A DNA stretch of 37,853 bases from CAYTEH01 sp964436765 (GCA_964436765.1 CAYTEH010000013.1:1-37853), one strand, 5' to 3'. Shown: positions 6,256 to 16,100, counted from the first letter of the stretch. The notes: generated by a model not told the origin, from the sequence alone. A program made the numbers and translations.

Positions 6256-7356
6256 ATGAGAATGTTATTCGTAGGTGGCGGCTCCATCGGCCACATCGCC
6301 CCTTCGGTCGCCGTATGGCGGGCGGTGCGGGACGCGGCTCCGGGCGCGGAATGTCATTTTGTCTGCAGCGAACGAACGGAAGAGGCGGACTTCCTGAAAC
6401 GGGAGAAGCTGCCGTTCACGCAACTCCCGTTCCGCCGCATCCGGCTCCTCAGACCCCAGGATGCGCCGACGTCGCTCCTCAGGGCGCGCCGCATCCTCAC
6501 GCACTGGAAACCCGACGTGATCTTCTGTACGGGCGGAGCCCTCTGCCTCCCCGTCGCACTCGCGGCAACAATGAAGAAGATCCCGCTGGTCATCCATAAC
6601 CTCGATTCGGTGAGCGGTCGGGCGAACGCGATGATGTCGCGGTGGGCATCAGCGGTATGTCATGGCTTCCCGATCGAAGAGACAAGAGATAAGAGAAAAA
6701 AGAAAAGTGCCGGCAAAAAACTTTTCTCTTTTCACCGTTCTCTTTTCACCCCCCGCGCCGTGTATACCGGCAACCCGATACGACCGGAGGTGACGTACGG
6801 GTCGAAGGGCGAAGGGTTCCGCATGACCGGGCTGCCGGGACGCAAGCCCGTGATGATCGTGACGGGCGGCAGCCAGGGGTCGGTCGCGCTCAACGAAGCG
6901 GTGCAGCGGCACCTGAAGGACCTGCTGCAGTCGGTGGAGATCGTGCACCTCACGGGAAAGGGGAAGAAGGGGGCCGGAAAACACCCGGGCTATTTTTCGA
7001 TGGAATTCGCGCAGAAGGAATTGCCCCACCTGTACGCGCTGGCGGATATGGCGCTGAGCCGCAGCGGTGCCGGCAACATCGGCGAACTTGCAGCGTGCGG
7101 GATTCCCGCGATCCTTGTCCCGCTCAGGGGAGTCGGCCACGACCACCAGTATGGCAATGCCCGTGTCGCCGAACGGAGCGGTGGGTGCCTGCTGCTGGAT
7201 CAGGAGTCGATGGACGACGATCTTGTCGAAACCGTGAAGACGCTTGCGGCCGATCACGCGCGGCTGGCGGCGATGGGGGCGGCAATGACGACACTCTATG
7301 TTCCAGATGCCGCAAACCGCATTGCAGACATCTTGATGCGTTCGATATCACGCTAG
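6256..7356 (+). CDS. murG: UDP-GlcNAc:lipid I N-acetylglucosaminyltransferase with in-frame repeat insertion
   Basis: MurG adds GlcNAc to lipid I on the cytoplasmic face of the membrane to make lipid II, the substrate of FtsW encoded just upstream. The 366-residue GT-B protein has the N-terminal GGGSIGHIAPS loop (residues 7-17), CTGGALCLPV, the linker TGNPIRPEV, GGSQGS, and the UDP-GlcNAc site SRSGAGNIGELAACGIP. Between the two domains, about residues 141-166 are a lysine-rich stretch (TRDKRKKKSAGKKLFSFHRS) encoded by a word-palindrome. Relatives go directly from the first domain to the TGNPxR strand. The insertion keeps the frame and lies in the interdomain linker, so the enzyme is probably still active. 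Confidence 0.93.
   Translation: MRMLFVGGGSIGHIAPSVAVWRAVRDAAPGAECHFVCSERTEEADFLKREKLPFTQLPFRRIRLLRPQDAPTSLLRARRILTHWKPDVIFCTGGALCLPVALAATMKKIPLVIHNLDSVSGRANAMMSRWASAVCHGFPIEETRDKRKKKSAGKKLFSFHRSLFTPRAVYTGNPIRPEVTYGSKGEGFRMTGLPGRKPVMIVTGGSQGSVALNEAVQRHLKDLLQSVEIVHLTGKGKKGAGKHPGYFSMEFAQKELPHLYALADMALSRSGAGNIGELAACGIPAILVPLRGVGHDHQYGNARVAERSGGCLLLDQESMDDDLVETVKTLAADHARLAAMGAAMTTLYVPDAANRIADILMRSISR
6678..6750. repeat. Word-palindrome D inside murG
   Basis: AAGAGATAAGAGAAAAAAG and GAAAAGT are mirrored around GCCGGC by ACTTTTCTCTTTTC and GTTCTCTTTTC. It is far more AT-rich than the surrounding gene and preserves the reading frame. Confidence 0.7.
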
Positions 7357-7464
7357 AAAAACAGCGGGCATGCAACTTCATTTCCCGCCCGGGGTGTAAC
7401 ACGCCGTTCCCCGATGCGTTCAGGAATTCATTTCGCATGCCGCGAAGAGTCATCGGAACTATAC

Positions 7465-7492
7465 ATTGCCAGAAAGGCAATTCTGTTTTTTT
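7465..7492 (+). terminator. Possible intrinsic terminator after murG
   Basis: ATTGCC-AGAAA-GGCAAT is a perfect 6-bp hairpin, followed by TCTG and seven T. An alternative stem CAGAA/TTCTG (7470-7485) abuts the T tract directly and excludes the first. Either could end the ftsW-murG transcript. Nothing else is evident in the gap 7357-7536. Confidence 0.45.
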
Positions 7493-7536
7493 GATGATTG
7501 CCGTGGCGCACCGGCCTCACTACCCTGCTACCCGCT

Positions 7537-8319
7537 ATGTACAAATTCATCATTCCTCTTTTCGCGCTCGCATTCCTTCTTGTGAGCTGCTCTCAACCCG
7601 TCACCACGACCACCGACACCACCCCCATCCCCTCCATGAAAGAAGAAGAGATGCCCAAAGAATATGCCGCCGCACTCGAGAAAGCCCGCGCCTCCTACGC
7701 GGCAGGGCAGGAGCTGCAGGGCAAGCACATCGCCACCATCAAAACGAGCAAGGGCGATATCGTGGTCGAGCTCGACGCCGACGCGGCTCCGAAGACGGTG
7801 ACGAACTTCGTCCTGCTCGCAAAAGAAGGCTATTACGACAACATGCTCTTCCACCGCGTCATCCCCGATTTCATGGTGCAGGCCGGTGACCCCCGCGGCG
7901 ACGGCACGGGCGGCGAGAGCATCTACGGGCCCACGTTCGAGGACGAGATCAACGCGAACGCCTACAAGCTCAACACGACGAAGGTGAAGGACATCGCCCC
8001 GGGCCAGGATCTTCCCGCCGAGATCGCGGACCTGACCGTGAAGGAGCTCTACGTGAAGCAGGGTTACATCTATAACGACAAGCTCACGTCACTCCCGATG
8101 TCGCGCGGCGCCCTCGCCATGGCCAACCGCGGCCCGGCTACCAACGGCAGCCAGTTCTTCATCATCCAGGGGGCAGAAACGCCCTGGCTCAACGGCAAGC
8201 ACACTGTCTTCGGCAAGGTGACCAAGGGCATGGATATCGTCGATGCCATCAGCAAGGTCGCCCGCGACGGCAACGACATGCCCACCGAGCCGGTGACGTT
8301 CAGCGTCGAAGTGGAGTAA
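7537..8319 (+). CDS. Cyclophilin-type peptidyl-prolyl isomerase, lipoprotein
   Basis: The protein catalyses cis-trans isomerisation of prolyl bonds, presumably in proteins folding outside the membrane. I choose the ATG at 7537 (MYKFIIPLFALAFLLVSC), which gives a lipoprotein signal peptide with lipobox LVSC and Cys18 as the lipidated residue. The frame upstream adds 13 residues without that property. After a Thr-rich linker the cyclophilin domain shows FHRVIPDFMVQAGDP, then NGSQFFI and WLNGKHTVFGKV. An insertion of about 40 residues separates the two halves of the domain (from ANAYKLN to LTSLPMSRGALAM), as in some bacterial secreted cyclophilins. The 260-residue product is a likely client of LspA. 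Confidence 0.9.
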   Translation: MYKFIIPLFALAFLLVSCSQPVTTTTDTTPIPSMKEEEMPKEYAAALEKARASYAAGQELQGKHIATIKTSKGDIVVELDADAAPKTVTNFVLLAKEGYYDNMLFHRVIPDFMVQAGDPRGDGTGGESIYGPTFEDEINANAYKLNTTKVKDIAPGQDLPAEIADLTVKELYVKQGYIYNDKLTSLPMSRGALAMANRGPATNGSQFFIIQGAETPWLNGKHTVFGKVTKGMDIVDAISKVARDGNDMPTEPVTFSVEVE

Positions 8320-8320
8320 T

Positions 8321-8415
8321 AGAATATTGGAGTATTGGAATAATGGAGCAAAGAATCTGATGAGGAGTATTCCCATTCCTACTATTCCATTATTCTAATA
8401 GTCTATTATTCCAAT
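8321..8415. repeat. Word-palindrome E (TATTGGAA-type) upstream of gltX
   Basis: GAATATTGGAGTATTGGAAT and AATGGAG are mirrored by ATTCCCATTCCTACTATTCC, ATTATTC and TATTATTCC. The element starts at the cyclophilin stop codon and ends at the gltX start. Its last word contains the TATTAT that acts as the gltX -10. Confidence 0.7.
8404..8409 (+). promoter_or_regulatory. -10 box of gltX inside a repeat
   Basis: TATTAT is followed by TCCAAT and the ATG at 8416, the recurrent 6-nt distance. It is part of the repeated word of palindrome E, so the repeat may have supplied the promoter. Confidence 0.5.
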
Positions 8416-9885
8416 ATGCGCACCCGTTTTCCGCCATCGCCCACCGGCTTCCTCCACGTGGGGAGCCTCCGCACCGCGCTCTTCAACCACCTGCTCGCGA
8501 AGCAGGCAAAGGGCACGTTCGTGATGCGGATTGAAGATACCGACCAGGCGCGCAGCGTTCCCGGCGCGGTGGAGAATTTCCTGCACAGCATGGCGTGGGC
8601 AGGCATCAAACCCGATGAAGGCGTGATGCTCGACAAGAACGGCGAGATCATCCAAAAAGGATCCTACGGACCCTACTATCAGAGCCAGCGACTGGATCTG
8701 TACAAGAAGCACGCCGAGGAGCTGATCCAGAAGGGCCACGCGTACCGCTGTTTTTGCACCGCAGAGCGGCTCACCGAGATGCGCAAGGAGCAGGAAGCGC
8801 GCAAGCAGGCACCGATGTATGACCGCAAATGCCTGAAGCTGAGCCCCGAGGAAGTCGATGCCAAGATCAAAGATGGACTGCCGCACGTGGTCCGCATGAA
8901 GGTCCCGCACGAGAAGACAGTGACTTTCAATGACGATATCCGCGGCGACGTGCGCTTCCAGGGCCACACGATCGACGATCAGGTGCTGCTGAAAAGCGAC
9001 GGGTTCCCCACGTACCACCTGGCCCACGTGGTGGATGATCATCTGATGCAGTGCGACATCGTCATCCGCGGCGAGGAGTGGCTCAGTTCGCTCCCCAAGC
9101 ACATCATCCTGTTCGAATGGTTCGGCTGGACGCCGCCGCGCTACGCGCATGTCCCGCTGCTCCTAAGCAAAGACCGGAAGAAGCTGAGCAAGCGCGACGG
9201 CGACGTGGCCGTGGAGGAGTACATCAAGAAGGGGTACCTGCCCGAAGCGATGGTCAACTTCCTCGCGTTGCTCGGGTGGAATCCGGGGACGACGCAGGAC
9301 ATTTTCACGATGGAGGAACTCATCGAGCAGTTCAGCTTGGACCGCGTGCAGAAAGCCGGCGCGATCTTCGACCTCGAGAAGCTCGACTGGCTCCAGGGCC
9401 AGTGGATGCGGAAAATTCCGATCAAGGACTTCGCCGCACGCATCCGCCCGCTCGTCGCCGAGAAGTTCCCGGAGGCCAGTGAAGACAAGGATTTCGAAGC
9501 GAAAGCGGCACTGGTCCAGGAACGCATCACGTTCTTCCCCGAGGCGCCCGAGATGCTCGCATTTTTCTACAAGGAACCGCACGCGAGTGCCGAGCTGATG
9601 GCGAACGAGAAGCAGAAGATCAAGCCTGACCAGCTCCCAGTGATCCTGAAGACACTGGAGGGCCTGCTGACGGGCATCACAGACAAGCAGTGGAATCGCG
9701 CAGGCATCGAGGAAGTGATGCGCGCCGAGGTGGGCAAAGGTGAATGGAAACTGGGGCAGCTCCTGTGGCCGCTCCGCGCGGCGCTCACAGGCCTTCCGTA
9801 CAGTCCCGGAGCGTTTGAAGTGGCAGAAGCGTTGGGGAAGGAGGAGACGATGAAGAGGCTGAAGGAGGCATTGGCTATCTTATAA
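8416..9885 (+). CDS. gltX: Glutamyl-tRNA synthetase
   Basis: This class I aminoacyl-tRNA synthetase charges tRNA-Glu with glutamate in the cytoplasm. The 489-residue protein starts MRTRFPPSPTGFLHVGSLRT, with the HIGH-type motif as HVGS (residues 14-17). The KMSKS-type motif is KLSKR (residues 256-260), a normal spacing. YGPYYQSQR and the cysteine-containing RCFCTAERL segment are typical. The C-terminal half looks like the helical anticodon-binding region. The sequence does not show whether it also misacylates tRNA-Gln, and no amidotransferase gene lies in the window. The ATG is 6 nt after TATTAT, with no Shine-Dalgarno site. Confidence 0.96.
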   Translation: MRTRFPPSPTGFLHVGSLRTALFNHLLAKQAKGTFVMRIEDTDQARSVPGAVENFLHSMAWAGIKPDEGVMLDKNGEIIQKGSYGPYYQSQRLDLYKKHAEELIQKGHAYRCFCTAERLTEMRKEQEARKQAPMYDRKCLKLSPEEVDAKIKDGLPHVVRMKVPHEKTVTFNDDIRGDVRFQGHTIDDQVLLKSDGFPTYHLAHVVDDHLMQCDIVIRGEEWLSSLPKHIILFEWFGWTPPRYAHVPLLLSKDRKKLSKRDGDVAVEEYIKKGYLPEAMVNFLALLGWNPGTTQDIFTMEELIEQFSLDRVQKAGAIFDLEKLDWLQGQWMRKIPIKDFAARIRPLVAEKFPEASEDKDFEAKAALVQERITFFPEAPEMLAFFYKEPHASAELMANEKQKIKPDQLPVILKTLEGLLTGITDKQWNRAGIEEVMRAEVGKGEWKLGQLLWPLRAALTGLPYSPGAFEVAEALGKEETMKRLKEALAIL

Positions 9886-9954
9886 GGGCTATATGCTGGT
9901 TATATAAACTTATAGTAGAAAGTGGCTATAAGTGTGTATGATCTTATAGATATT
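9874..9954. repeat. AT-rich word repeat between gltX and the AAA ATPase
   Basis: Variants of the words CTTATAAG, GGCTATA and CTTATAG recur five or six times in direct and inverted orientation from the gltX stop codon to the ATG at 9955. The composition contrasts sharply with gltX. It may be a further word-palindrome or the edge of acquired DNA. Confidence 0.5.
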
Positions 9955-11142
9955 ATGGATCCCATTCGTAATCCATTTTCGCCAGGTGCAGGTGCGCCAC
10001 CACATGAGCTTGTAGGTCGTGAAGGAATTTTGCGCCAAGCGGAAATACTTCTGGGGCGCATCCGTGAAAAAAGGCCAGAAAAAAGTATGCTTCTAACTGG
10101 ACTACGTGGCGTAGGAAAAACAGTCCTACTGAATGAGATTGAACGTCGTGCTAAGCAGAAAGATTGTCTGACTATTTTAATTGAGGCACATGAAGATAAG
10201 CCACTTGCGATATTGCTCGCCCCCTATCTTCGCACAATGCTGTACGAATTGGATCGCATAGCTAATGCAAGTTACAAAGCTCGACATGCATTAGCTGTAC
10301 TGAAGAGCTTCTTAAATGGAGTGAAGGTTTCAGTTGGAGAAGTATCTGTTGGCTTAGATATTGAACCTGCTCTCGGCTCAGCTGATAGCGGAGATCTGGA
10401 AGCTGATCTGCCAAATCTTCTATTGGCAGTTGCTGAGGCAGCAGAAGAAAGAGCAACGCTTGTTGTTTTACTGATAGATGAAATTCAGTACTTAAGTGAA
10501 AAAGAGCTCAGTGCTCTTATCATGGCAATGCATAAAATGCAGCAAAGACAATTGCCATTTGTCCTCTTGGGTGCAGGTTTACCGACCCTGCCAGGACTTG
10601 CAGGCGATTCAAAGTCATATTCAGAGCGACTATTTAGCTTTCCAATAATTGGCCCACTTTCGAAGGAAGATGCCACCAAGGCCTTACAAGAACCCACGAG
10701 AAGATTGGAAGTGTCTTTTGATGAAAAAGCGTTAGATGAAATTTTTCGACTGACTAGAGGCTATCCGTACTTTATTCAGGAATGGGGATATCAATGTTGG
10801 AACCAGGCAACTGCGTCGCCAATAAGTTTCGAACTAGTTCAGGAAGCAACTCCTCATGCAACAAGACGTCTGGACGAAAATTTCTTCCGAGTACGCTTTG
10901 AACGACTTACTCACGCAGAAAAAAGATATTTGTTTGCGATGGCATGCTTGGGAGATGGCCCTCATCGAACTGGAGAAATAGCAACTGAATTGAGCAGAAG
11001 TACAAGTAGTCTGGGACCAACTCGAGCAACCTTGATCAATAAAGGAATGATCTACAGTCCCGAATATGGAAGTATGGCATTCACAGTTCCTTTGTTTGCT
11101 GAATTTATGTTAAGGGCCATGCCGGGAGGAATGGACTCTTAG
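9955..11142 (+). CDS. AAA-type ATPase (AAA_16/Orc-like), probably acquired
   Basis: I start at MDPIRNPFSPGAG (395 residues), because the 11 codons upstream lie in an AT-rich repeat and the family characteristically begins this way. Walker A is GLRGVGKT (residues 49-56). Walker B is VVLLIDE (Asp175-Glu176). A sensor-1-like LLGAGLPTLP and a lid segment RLTRGYPYFIQEWG follow. The C-terminal 90 residues look like a winged helix (GEIATELSRSTSSLGPTRATLI), which recalls Orc1/Cdc6-like ATPases. The gene is visibly poorer in GC than both neighbours, with different codon choice, and sits between gltX and murB. Horizontal acquisition is likely. Its target (DNA or a regulatory partner) is unknown; it is not obviously the replication initiator. 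Confidence 0.8.
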   Translation: MDPIRNPFSPGAGAPPHELVGREGILRQAEILLGRIREKRPEKSMLLTGLRGVGKTVLLNEIERRAKQKDCLTILIEAHEDKPLAILLAPYLRTMLYELDRIANASYKARHALAVLKSFLNGVKVSVGEVSVGLDIEPALGSADSGDLEADLPNLLLAVAEAAEERATLVVLLIDEIQYLSEKELSALIMAMHKMQQRQLPFVLLGAGLPTLPGLAGDSKSYSERLFSFPIIGPLSKEDATKALQEPTRRLEVSFDEKALDEIFRLTRGYPYFIQEWGYQCWNQATASPISFELVQEATPHATRRLDENFFRVRFERLTHAEKRYLFAMACLGDGPHRTGEIATELSRSTSSLGPTRATLINKGMIYSPEYGSMAFTVPLFAEFMLRAMPGGMDS

Positions 11143-11167
11143 AATAGTCACTGTAATTTTTCTAAAA

Positions 11168-11916
11168 ATGTTATCCATCCAAGATCAAGTCCCCGTCGGC
11201 CCCAAGACAACGATGCGCATCGGCGGCAAAGCACGGTACTACGCGGAGATCAAAACGCGCGAGGATGTGGAGGAGGCATGGAAATTCTCGCAGGAAAAAA
11301 ATATTCCGCTGATCGTCTTCGGCGGGGGATCGAACACCGTCTTCGCCGATGCCGACATCAATGCGTTGGTGGTGCGGATGAAACACGATTTTCTCAAAGT
11401 CGATGGCAACGTAGTGCAGGTCGGTGCCGGCAAAATCCTCGGCAGCCTGCTCAACGACCTCGCGAAGCAAAACCTCGATCTCTCGCCATTAACGGGCATC
11501 CCCGGCACCGTCGGCGGCGCGATCTTCGGCAATGCGGGACAGGGCTACGGCGGCATCTGGATCGGCAATTTCGTGAAGCATGTGACGGTGTTCCTGGACG
11601 GCCAGTGGAGGACGCTCACGCGCGACGAATGCAACTTCACGTACCGCGAGAGCCTGTTCAAGGACACCGACACGCCCCCCATCATCTGGGAAGTCGAACT
11701 TGAGGTTCCCTCCCGGCCCGAAGCGGAAGTAAAGACCGAGATCGAGCGGCTCATCAAAAAGCGCATCGAAACGCAGCCGCATTTGAAGACGGCTGGATCA
11801 TGTTTCAAATCGACGACCGACGGCACGCCGGCGTGGAAACTGATCGATGCCGCAGGGCTCCGCGGTCACACGCAGGGCGGCGTACAGATCGCCGAGAAGC
11901 ACGCAAACTTCCTCCT
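11168..11916 (+). CDS. murB: UDP-N-acetylenolpyruvoylglucosamine reductase, truncated by the gap
   Basis: MurB uses NADPH and FAD to reduce the enolpyruvyl product of MurA to UDP-MurNAc. The first 249 residues are present. The FAD-binding segments LIVFGGGSNTVF and SPLTGIPGTVGGAIFGNAG are present, as are YRESLF and the sequence GSCFKSTTDGTPAWKLID, which leads to the conserved AEKHANF strand. The reading frame then enters the run of N, so the last part, including the C-terminal catalytic Glu region, cannot be seen. The break is an assembly gap, not evidence of a broken gene. A poor -10 (TGTAAT) lies 10 nt before the ATG. Confidence 0.92.
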
Positions 11917-12016
11917 NNNNNNNNNNNNNNNNNNNNNNNNNNNNNNNNNNNNNNNNNNNNNNNNNNNNNNNNNNNNNNNNNNNNNNNNNNNNNNNNNNNN
12001 NNNNNNNNNNNNNNNN
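11917..12016. other. Assembly gap of 100 N
   Basis: Exactly 100 N, the usual placeholder for a scaffold join of unknown length. It hides the 3' ends of the convergent murB and ssb genes. Confidence 0.99.
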
Positions 12017-12900
12017 TCGGGCTTGATCTCGGATGCGTACGCAACGGCCGCAGTTTCGACCTGCGGGACATCCTGATTGTAGGATTCCGAGGCGACGCTT
12101 CCCTGATTCATCATAGGCTCGGAGCGGGATGACGCCTGTGATGAGATGCTCTGATCACGGCCCTCATTCCGGATGGCATCGATGGCAGCGGGATGCGAGG
12201 TGCCGAGGAGCGTGACGGTGTCGGCGATGATCTCGGTGGTGTAGCGCTTGCTGCCCTCCTTTGTTTCCCAGCTGCGGGTTTGCACGCGGCCACTCACGTA
12301 GACGCGGTTGCCCTTGCGGACATGCTTACTGACCTGTTCGGCCTGGGCGCCCCAGAGGACGACGTTGTGGAATTCCGTACGCTCCTTATCGGTACCCGAT
12401 GCTTTGTCGCGCCATTTCTCGTTGGTGGCGACACCCAGCGTCAATACCTGCTGGCCGGACGTCGTGGTGCGCATCTCGGGATCGCGGGTGACGTTGCCGA
12501 TGACATCGGCGCGGTTGACGCACTGGATAAGCCCGGCGGCACCCTCGGGCGCCGGCTTCTGGCCCTCTTTGGAATCGAGGAGGATGAGGTCGAGCGCGAC
12601 GATTTTGGTCTTGCTGCGCTTCTCGTTCGTTTTTTCATCCTGCCAGCTGTCGGTCTGGAGACGGCCGGAGAGGAACAGCTGTGCACCGGGCTTCACGAAC
12701 TTGCCGGCGACTTCCGCCATGGGTCCCCAGAGGGTGACCGTGTGGAAGGCCTTGCCATCAAGCATCTCGCCCGACTCGGTCTTGAAGGAGTACGGGACGA
12801 CGACGTTTAAATCGGTGACGCTGGTGCCACCGGGAGTCTGACGGATTTGGACGGGTTGGGTCTGATAGCCGATGATGTTGACGCGATTGAGAGAGAACAT
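12017..12900 (-). CDS. ssb: Single-stranded DNA-binding protein with two OB folds (3' end in gap)
   Basis: SSB coats single-stranded DNA in replication and repair. The visible 294 residues, from MFSLNRVNIIGYQ at 12900, contain two successive SSB-type OB domains. The first (about 1-110) has AFHTVTLWGPMAEVAGKFVK and LFLSGRLQTDSW. The second (about 126-233) has FHNVVLWGAQAEQVSKHVRK and VYVSGRVQTRSW. Most bacteria encode one OB fold per SSB and form tetramers; two-fold SSBs that dimerise are known in Deinococcus and Thermus. A low-complexity Ser/Gln-rich linker follows. The acidic C-terminal tip expected for partner binding lies in the gap. A longer upstream frame (to 12996) lacks homologous sequence, so I reject it. 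Confidence 0.92.
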
Positions 12901-13114
12901 GCCTCGAAGGGGGAATGGGATACAAGGAGGCCTCGGAGAGGAGGGGTACGTTTGTACACCTTCCTGAGGAAACAGGGCAACCGGATCGTGTGCCACAAAG
13001 ATGATTTTTATGTCGTGATATCTATTTTTTTACTACCGGAATACTGCACTAAAAACTGTCAAGATCAGGACGCGTCTTTTTGGCTCCCCCTTGCTCCAAA
13101 GAGTGCGTGCTTTG

Positions 13115-13123
13115 TGGTATACT
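13115..13123 (+). promoter_or_regulatory. Extended -10 promoter of the secreted cysteine-rich operon
   Basis: TGG-TATACT is a consensus extended -10. It ends 8 nt before a TTG codon at 13132 that opens a perfect signal peptide. It is the only promoter I can identify ahead of the five overlapping genes. The remaining 12901-13114 shows no further gene. Confidence 0.6.
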
Positions 13124-13131
13124 TTTCAGAT

Positions 13132-16100
13132 TTGAAAACATACACAGCCAGCCGCCGGTTTGCGTGGATGCTCTGCCTGATTCTGGGCATCTCACTGTTG
13201 CTCGATGTGGCCCATGCCGCGACCTACGCCATCCCCACCCCCGAGCCTGCGAGTTACGAGGATATTGAGACGGTGGTGGACGACGATATTCCTGCGCACC
13301 TCGACACGGCCATGTGCGGCGGGTGGAACAAGGCCGAATCCATCGGCCCATCGGCCGCCGGCGGGGACCTGGACATCAACAGTGGCGACGCGCTCACGCT
13401 GATTCCATTCGTGGACGGAGCGCCCGGACGCCGCGGCATCTGGGATGGAGCCCCTGAAAACGCCATGGCGCTGCGCGACGACACATTCGTGTATCCCGAC
13501 ACCGCCACGGGCCGTTCGACCGTGTGCGAGGAAGGAGCCGATGAAGTGACGCGGCGCGTATGGGTGGACCCGGTGACGATGGTCGACCCGGGGCGCCCGC
13601 CGAGCGACCCGCTTGACCCGGCCTCGCAATGTCCGCCGGCGATCCAGACGTTCCTCGACGACTTCAGCGCATGCATCATCGCGTCGGAAGCCGTCTGCGG
13701 CGACATCACGGATGCCATCGACCAGTGGTGCGACGCATATGGAGGCGGAATACCACAGGCGACCGCGCCGGCAGGGATGGCCATCAACCAAGCCTGCGCG
13801 GACCAGGGGGCGCTGTGCCAGATCCAGTATGCAAACGACCGGAAAGGAGTGATGGCGAACTGCACCACCGCCGAAGAACTCGCGCTGGTCTCGGCCCTGA
13901 TCCCGGAGTGGTGCCAGGACCCCCGCGGGGGGGCCCAGGGACTGCCGGGCATCGACGGAGGAGGCGACCCGGGCGAAGAGCCGCACGTGATCGTGACGGA
14001 ACCCGGCCACTACAAGGACGTGACGCTCAGCGTCGCGGACGACGAGTACCCGTATTTCGAAGGCAACCCGCCGTGCCACTGGGACGAGAACGGCGAATCG
14101 AGCGACCCGTGGACGCCGGGGCAATGCCAGAATTTTTGCAGATGGATAAACGAATACACCTACGACGATTGCCGGGATTTCGAGGATGTCACGGACTTCG
14201 ACGGGACGGTGCTGGACGTGAAATGCGCGGTTGACGGATGGCAGCCGAAGTACGCGTGCTCGGAAGACTGGGTGAACCCCCGGAACGGCGACGCTCTTCC
14301 CAACTGCCGGGAATGCACCGGCGAGGAGTGCCGCTGCCCGCGCCCGGACGATGACGCCGGAACGGACGACTGCCCGTACGTCCCCGACGTCACGGAAGCC
14401 GTCGCACCCGATCCCCAGGCGGGACGCAGCGGCAAAGAATACGTTTCGTTCTTTCGCCAATACCACGTCTCGGTGCAACGCAATACGCTGGAAGATGTAC
14501 CGAACGACAAGCTTGCGTCATTCGAGGCCGAGACCGCCTGCTACGCGTACTACGACGAATTCGACCCCAAGGATGAACGGACGGACGGACGCTACCAGTG
14601 CGTGATCGCATTCCCGTATACCGCCGAGGAGCTGGCAGAAAGCCAGGCCGGAAAAGGGGACTACCTGCCCGACGTGACGGATCAGGACCCTGTTATCCGT
14701 AACCCGGATTTCAACGCGGGCACCGATACCTGGTACCCGAACCTCGGCGGCGGCATGTCCTTCGTGAGCGAGCCGGTGTTCCGCAATTATTACAACCGGG
14801 ACTTCGCATCGGCGTTCCTGGATCTCGATGACGCCGCCATGGAAACCACGTACCAGTGGACCGACGAGGAACCGGAAGCGACCGGCGGGTACATCCGACC
14901 CCCGGACGAAACGGGGCTGCAGACCTTCACGCGGTGGTGGAACACCTTCCTCGCCGATGCGGCGGTGATCATCTCCCCGCCGACGATCCGCCTGCGCATC
15001 GCGCCGGCACTCGCGCCGATCCTGAGCGGACTGCCCGTGGAGGGTGGCACGCGCGTCATCCGCAACGGGAGCGTGGAAGCGCAGCTGAAGGTTCGGGAAG
15101 ACATGCTCGATACGATCTCCGACTCGCTCCGGCGCTTCCTGCTCCTCAAACCCGAACCCATCCCCGTCGTGGTGCCGGTGGCGCCCGGCGCCTCGTCGGT
15201 GGAGGAATCGAGGGCCGTGTTCCTCTCGCTTGCGGAACGCTGGCAGGACTACAACGTGCAACGCGCGGTGCTGGGGTACCCGCCTGCGCCCGGCGTGGAC
15301 GATTTGATCATAAAGCTCCAGCAGTACGCCTGGCAGATCGACCAGTACCGGGCGCTGCGGTCCGAACTGCCCAACTACCTCTCGTGGCTGCTCACGCGGC
15401 AACGCGACATTGTACTGGGCATCCATGAGTGGACGCAGAACTCCCTTGAACGCTACCGCGCGTACGTTGCATCGCGGAACGCGCGTCTCGCGCTGGCACA
15501 GGACGTGCGGGACCTGCAGACGCTCCATGCCACCTTCCGCGACAGGACGAGCCTGCCCTGGTGCCACATGGAACAGTTCACGACGCCCATCTATTCGCTC
15601 CTCGATCCCTGGCTCCCGAACCGCCCGGAACTGGACGGCGGCGAACAGGAATGCGAAAGCGAGGACGGGCTCCCGGCGCTGTGCCTGCCCGATGACCAGG
15701 ATTTCATATTGGACCTGACGGCATTCAAGATGGACCCGTACGGCATGGTGGCTCCCGTGCCCGACGTGCTGTTCTTGCGTCTGGATATCCTGCCGCCCCC
15801 GCCCGCCGGCGACCCGCCGCTCGCGACGAACGCGATCGCGGTCCCGGCGCTGCCGGCCGTGCCCACCTTCAGCGCCGATGCCCTGGATTTGATGCCCCTG
15901 GTCGACCACAGGAATTCGCCCGAGGGCGTGCCGGACCCCCCGGCATTCGACGAGACCGATACCCGGGAAAAGCTGGAGCGCGCCGCGACGGTGCTCAACA
16001 CCATGAACGACCGCTACGAGCGCTTCTGGACCTCGGCCGACAAGAGCGACGCGACCGACGCGCTCGAGTGCGAGGCATGGGATTCCGGCGTGTGCGCCTA

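Noticed and set aside
7357..7536. Possible riboswitch or T-box leader before the cyclophilin gene
   Set aside because: No T-box or known aptamer sequence is recognisable; the hairpin plus T tract is better explained as a terminator for murG.
11800..12132. Open frames running through the N run
   Set aside because: They are translations across the assembly gap and have no meaning.
12847..13131. 95-codon N-terminal extension of the first secreted protein
   Set aside because: It would bury the signal peptide and covers the ssb upstream region; the extended -10 at 13115-13123 lies inside it.
13192..15909. Open frames of 428 and 463 codons antisense to the first secreted-protein gene
   Set aside because: Composition mirrors the GC-rich third positions of the sense gene. 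The sense frame has a signal peptide, a promoter and a module shared with another protein.
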